A stretch of DNA of 64,000 nucleotides from Paraburkholderia sp. BL10I2N1 (GTDB lineage: Bacteria > Pseudomonadota > Gammaproteobacteria > Burkholderiales > Burkholderiaceae), in the NCBI RefSeq assembly GCF_004361815.1, contig NZ_SNWA01000004.1, positions 62,001-126,000 on the forward strand. Direction: 5' to 3'. The position numbers were made by a program, and so were the translations under genes. Each line of letters starts with the position of its first letter. Within the stretch, counting starts at the first letter, position 1. Positions 62,126 to 64,000 of this stretch are shown here, piece after piece. The notes under the pieces were generated by a model, which did not search any database, was not told where the DNA came from, and saw only the letters and a list, made by a program, of their open reading frames with translations.

Positions 62126-63049
62126 TTAAGGCTGTGGCTGCACCTTCGCCCAGCCCGGCCCGGGATCGAACGACGGCATGGCCTTCGCTTTCGCCTCGCT
62201 ATCGGGGCCGAGGTCGCGCTCGTAGACCTGGCCCGCGTGACTCACCATGAAGCTCTTGATGCCGGTGTCCCCATACTTCACCGGCCACGCAATGACGGCA
62301 AAGCCGCCAAACAGCTTGCCGTGCGCGAGATAGTCGTAAGCGCCGCCTGGCGCGTGCGGGCCCTGCGACGTGAGCAGCCTGTAGTGATAGCCGTGGTATC
62401 CGGCGGCTCCAGCGTTACGCGTGGTCTCCTGGATGAAGGCGGCCCCGAGGGGACTCGGTGGTGCATCCGGCGGCGTCGGCCAGTACAGGCCGTCCTGTTT
62501 CCCCGGCGAACTCGACAGCTTCGACGCATACGAAATCAGGCCAGTGCCGTCATGATCGGTCTGCGCGTATTCACGCTGCGCGTCGTAGACCGCCAGCATC
62601 GTCTCTATGACGGCGAGCTCATTGCGGCCGATGCGGCGCAGCCGCATTTCCTTGGCGCCCGCCTGCATGTCGAAATGCCATCCATGGGCGTTCTTCACGA
62701 GCGGAATCGGGAGGGTCCAGCCGTCGTCACCGACTGCAATACGCGCATGGTGGTCGTCGATCTGTTCCACTGCGTGCGACTTGCCCCATGCATCGAGGAA
62801 GCGGCCGCGTAATTCAGCGTCGGCGGGTGGAATCAGGTTGCGAAAGTCATGGCCGAAAATGGATTGCAGCGTGGCTTCTTCGTTGTTGGTGACGGCCTCG
62901 CCCAATGCGTTCATCGCCGCATCTGGAGAACTGAAGTCTTTCTCGGCGTGAGCCGCAGGCAGGACGCCGAGACCCAGCACGCACGCAACGGCGACGGTGC
63001 GTAGCGCACCCGTCATTGCACCCGGACGAAATCGTGACGGTGATGTCAT
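62126..63049 (-). CDS. DUF2950 exported protein
   Basis: 307-aa exported protein of the DUF2950 family. Signal peptide to about residue 35 (VAVACVLGLGVLPAAHA). Family signs: FSSPDAAMNALGEAVTNNEEATLQSIFG, WTLPIPLVKNAHGWHFDMQAGAKEM, RRIGRNELAVIETMLAVYDAQREYA, and GFAVIAWPVKYGDTGIKSFMVSH. Function of the family is not known. Thirteen bases downstream of the DUF3300 gene on the same strand; DUF3300 and DUF2950 genes are common neighbours, so a joint role is likely. Confidence 0.92.
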   Translation of the reverse strand: MTSPSRFRPGAMTGALRTVAVACVLGLGVLPAAHAEKDFSSPDAAMNALGEAVTNNEEATLQSIFGHDFRNLIPPADAELRGRFLDAWGKSHAVEQIDDHHARIAVGDDGWTLPIPLVKNAHGWHFDMQAGAKEMRLRRIGRNELAVIETMLAVYDAQREYAQTDHDGTGLISYASKLSSSPGKQDGLYWPTPPDAPPSPLGAAFIQETTRNAGAAGYHGYHYRLLTSQGPHAPGGAYDYLAHGKLFGGFAVIAWPVKYGDTGIKSFMVSHAGQVYERDLGPDSEAKAKAMPSFDPGPGWAKVQPQP

Positions 63050-63061
63050 GTTCTGATCTCC

Positions 63062-64000
63062 CTAGCGTCTTCCAGCGCGTGCGCCGCCGCCACCACCACC
63101 ACCCCGCATGCTGGCGCCGCCGCTCGGTCGGTTGACGCTCGAGCCCTGCATGCTGGAGCGTCCGCGGTCGGCGCTGCGTTGTGTCGCGCCGCCGGAGCCC
63201 ACGCCCTGAAATGCGTTGTCGCGACCCCCACTGAAGCCGCCGCCACCCGCGCCGCCCGCGGGGCTGCTCGCACGTGAAAAGTCGTTGGTGCCCGCGCGGT
63301 TCGACGCGCCGCCAAGGTTCCCGGCATTCGACCTGTCCGCGGTCGCTGCGCGATTGCCTGCGTTCGACCTGTCCGCAGTCGCCGCGCGATTCCCGGCATT
63401 CGACCGGTCCGCGGTCGCTGCGCGATTACCGGCATTCGACCGGTCCGCCGTTCCCGCGAGATTGCCCGCGGCCGCGCCTCGGTCGGCTGTATTGGCGCGT
63501 CCTCCCGCCCCGGTATCGCGGCCACGGAAATCGTTCCGTCCTTCAGCGCCCGAAACGTTGCGCGAGTACTGCTGGCGGGTCGCATTGTCGCGGTAGGCGA
63601 CGCCCTGGCGATGGCTGCCGTCGTGCTTCCAGGTCCCTCCCTGTACCTTGGAACGGTCGAAGTTGCGAGAGATGTTCGCGGCTTTGTTGACGTTGATATT
63701 CACGTCGCCGCCGCCCCAGTTGCAGTTGCTGAAGATCGCACCGGCGGCAGCCAGCCCGACTCCCCACGCGAATCCCGTCATCAGTGCCCCGCCCGGATAG
63801 TAGGCCGGGGGCGGCGGCCAGTAGGTCGGCGGATAGGCGGGAGCAGGCCACGCGCCGTACACCACGGTCGGGTTATAGGCCGGCACGTAGATGACCTCCG
63901 GGTTGGCCGGCTCGATTTTCACGATGGTCTGCCCGCCAGCGGGCGCTGGCTCGACGACCACGTTTTGCTGCTCGTTCGACTTGAGGTTGCCCGAATCCTT
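63062..64000 (-). CDS. DUF3300 exported protein (start outside window)
   Basis: C-terminal part (at least 313 aa) of a DUF3300 protein; the frame is open to the right edge, so its N-terminus and signal are not visible. Present: IVKIEPANPEVIYVPAYNPTVVYG and a Pro/Tyr-rich segment (AYPPTYWPPPPAYY), a hydrophobic Gly/Ala stretch, DVNINVNKAANISRNFD, then a long low-complexity tail rich in Asn, Arg, Gly, Ser with four copies of a 12-residue unit NAGNRAATADRS, ending in GGGGGGG. Same strand as and just ahead of DUF2950. Function unknown. Confidence 0.9.
   Translation of the reverse strand, partial: KDSGNLKSNEQQNVVVEPAPAGGQTIVKIEPANPEVIYVPAYNPTVVYGAWPAPAYPPTYWPPPPAYYPGGALMTGFAWGVGLAAAGAIFSNCNWGGGDVNINVNKAANISRNFDRSKVQGGTWKHDGSHRQGVAYRDNATRQQYSRNVSGAEGRNDFRGRDTGAGGRANTADRGAAAGNLAGTADRSNAGNRAATADRSNAGNRAATADRSNAGNRAATADRSNAGNLGGASNRAGTNDFSRASSPAGGAGGGGFSGGRDNAFQGVGSGGATQRSADRGRSSMQGSSVNRPSGGASMRGGGGGGGARAGRR
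63324..63467. repeat. Four tandem 36-bp repeats in DUF3300 gene
   Basis: Four head-to-tail 36-bp units starting at 63324, 63360, 63396 and 63432 (each begins GCATTCGAC or GCGTTCGAC on the plus strand). They encode the 12-residue unit NAGNRAATADRS in frame, so copy number can vary without frameshift. The units differ by a few bases. Confidence 0.85.

Noticed and set aside
63324..63467. Possible CRISPR array
   Set aside because: Repeats are directly adjacent without unique spacers and lie in frame within a coding sequence.

Overview
The window looks like chromosomal DNA of a Burkholderia/Paraburkholderia-type betaproteobacterium. It is GC-rich with strong third-position GC (hence many antisense shadow reading frames), and the gene families are typical of that group: an OmpC-type porin, MalT-like LuxR regulator, DUF3141-pta-ackA-fabI block, GlnT/Glx operon and ETF genes. 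No rRNA, tRNA or CRISPR array was seen.

Layout. (1) 1-5544: end of a polyamine-type ABC importer operon, a FadR-type GntR regulator, then a small operon (AA_synth family protein, alpha/beta hydrolase, flavin reductase). Matching TATGG-N4-CCAWA dyads lie before the regulator and before the operon. (2) 5697-10991, minus strand: a five-gene operon with a DAO-family flavoenzyme, its own EtfB and EtfA, a HutD protein and ETF:ubiquinone oxidoreductase, next to a divergent LysR regulator. (3) 12502-21028: XRE-cupin regulator divergent from glnT-glxB-glxC-glxD, an APC permease and a translationally coupled PP2C phosphatase/Ser-Thr kinase fusion. This suggests amine or amino-acid nitrogen use through gamma-glutamyl or N-methylglutamate-type chemistry. 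(4) 21253-28953: a secreted phosphodiesterase-type enzyme, a RES/Xre toxin-antitoxin pair with a clear operator-promoter, a large MscS channel and a SulP transporter. (5) 29137-36647: a low-oxygen-looking block of DUF3141, Pta, AckA, FabI and a small RRM-like protein. It is preceded by a near-consensus FNR/ANR box and split by an IS-like unit coding for an unrecognised 504-residue protein. (6) 36923-48448: small secreted proteins, BON protein, porin, acyl-CoA synthetase with MalT-type regulator, USP-hemerythrin-like fusion, NhaD/ArsB-type transporter, orphan amino-acid binding protein, MarC. (7) 48647-61001: a lipoprotein gene, then an arginine/ornithine island. On the minus strand are ornithine decarboxylase, a PotE-like antiporter fused to a periplasmic binding domain, and AdiA arginine decarboxylase. 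Divergent from them, on the plus strand, are arcA-arcB-arcC. (8) 61071-64000: secreted proteins of unknown function (including DUF2950 and a truncated DUF3300 protein with a 36-bp tandem repeat).

How the parts may work together. The arginine island joins proton-consuming decarboxylation and ATP-yielding deimination around one antiporter, and no arcD is seen. With the Pta-AckA block it suggests energy and pH homeostasis under low oxygen or acid. The strongest leads for something undescribed are the 1.66-kb IS-like unit at 31751-33413, the antiporter/binding-protein fusion, the permease-coupled phosphatase-kinase and the USP-hemerythrin protein lacking expected iron ligands.
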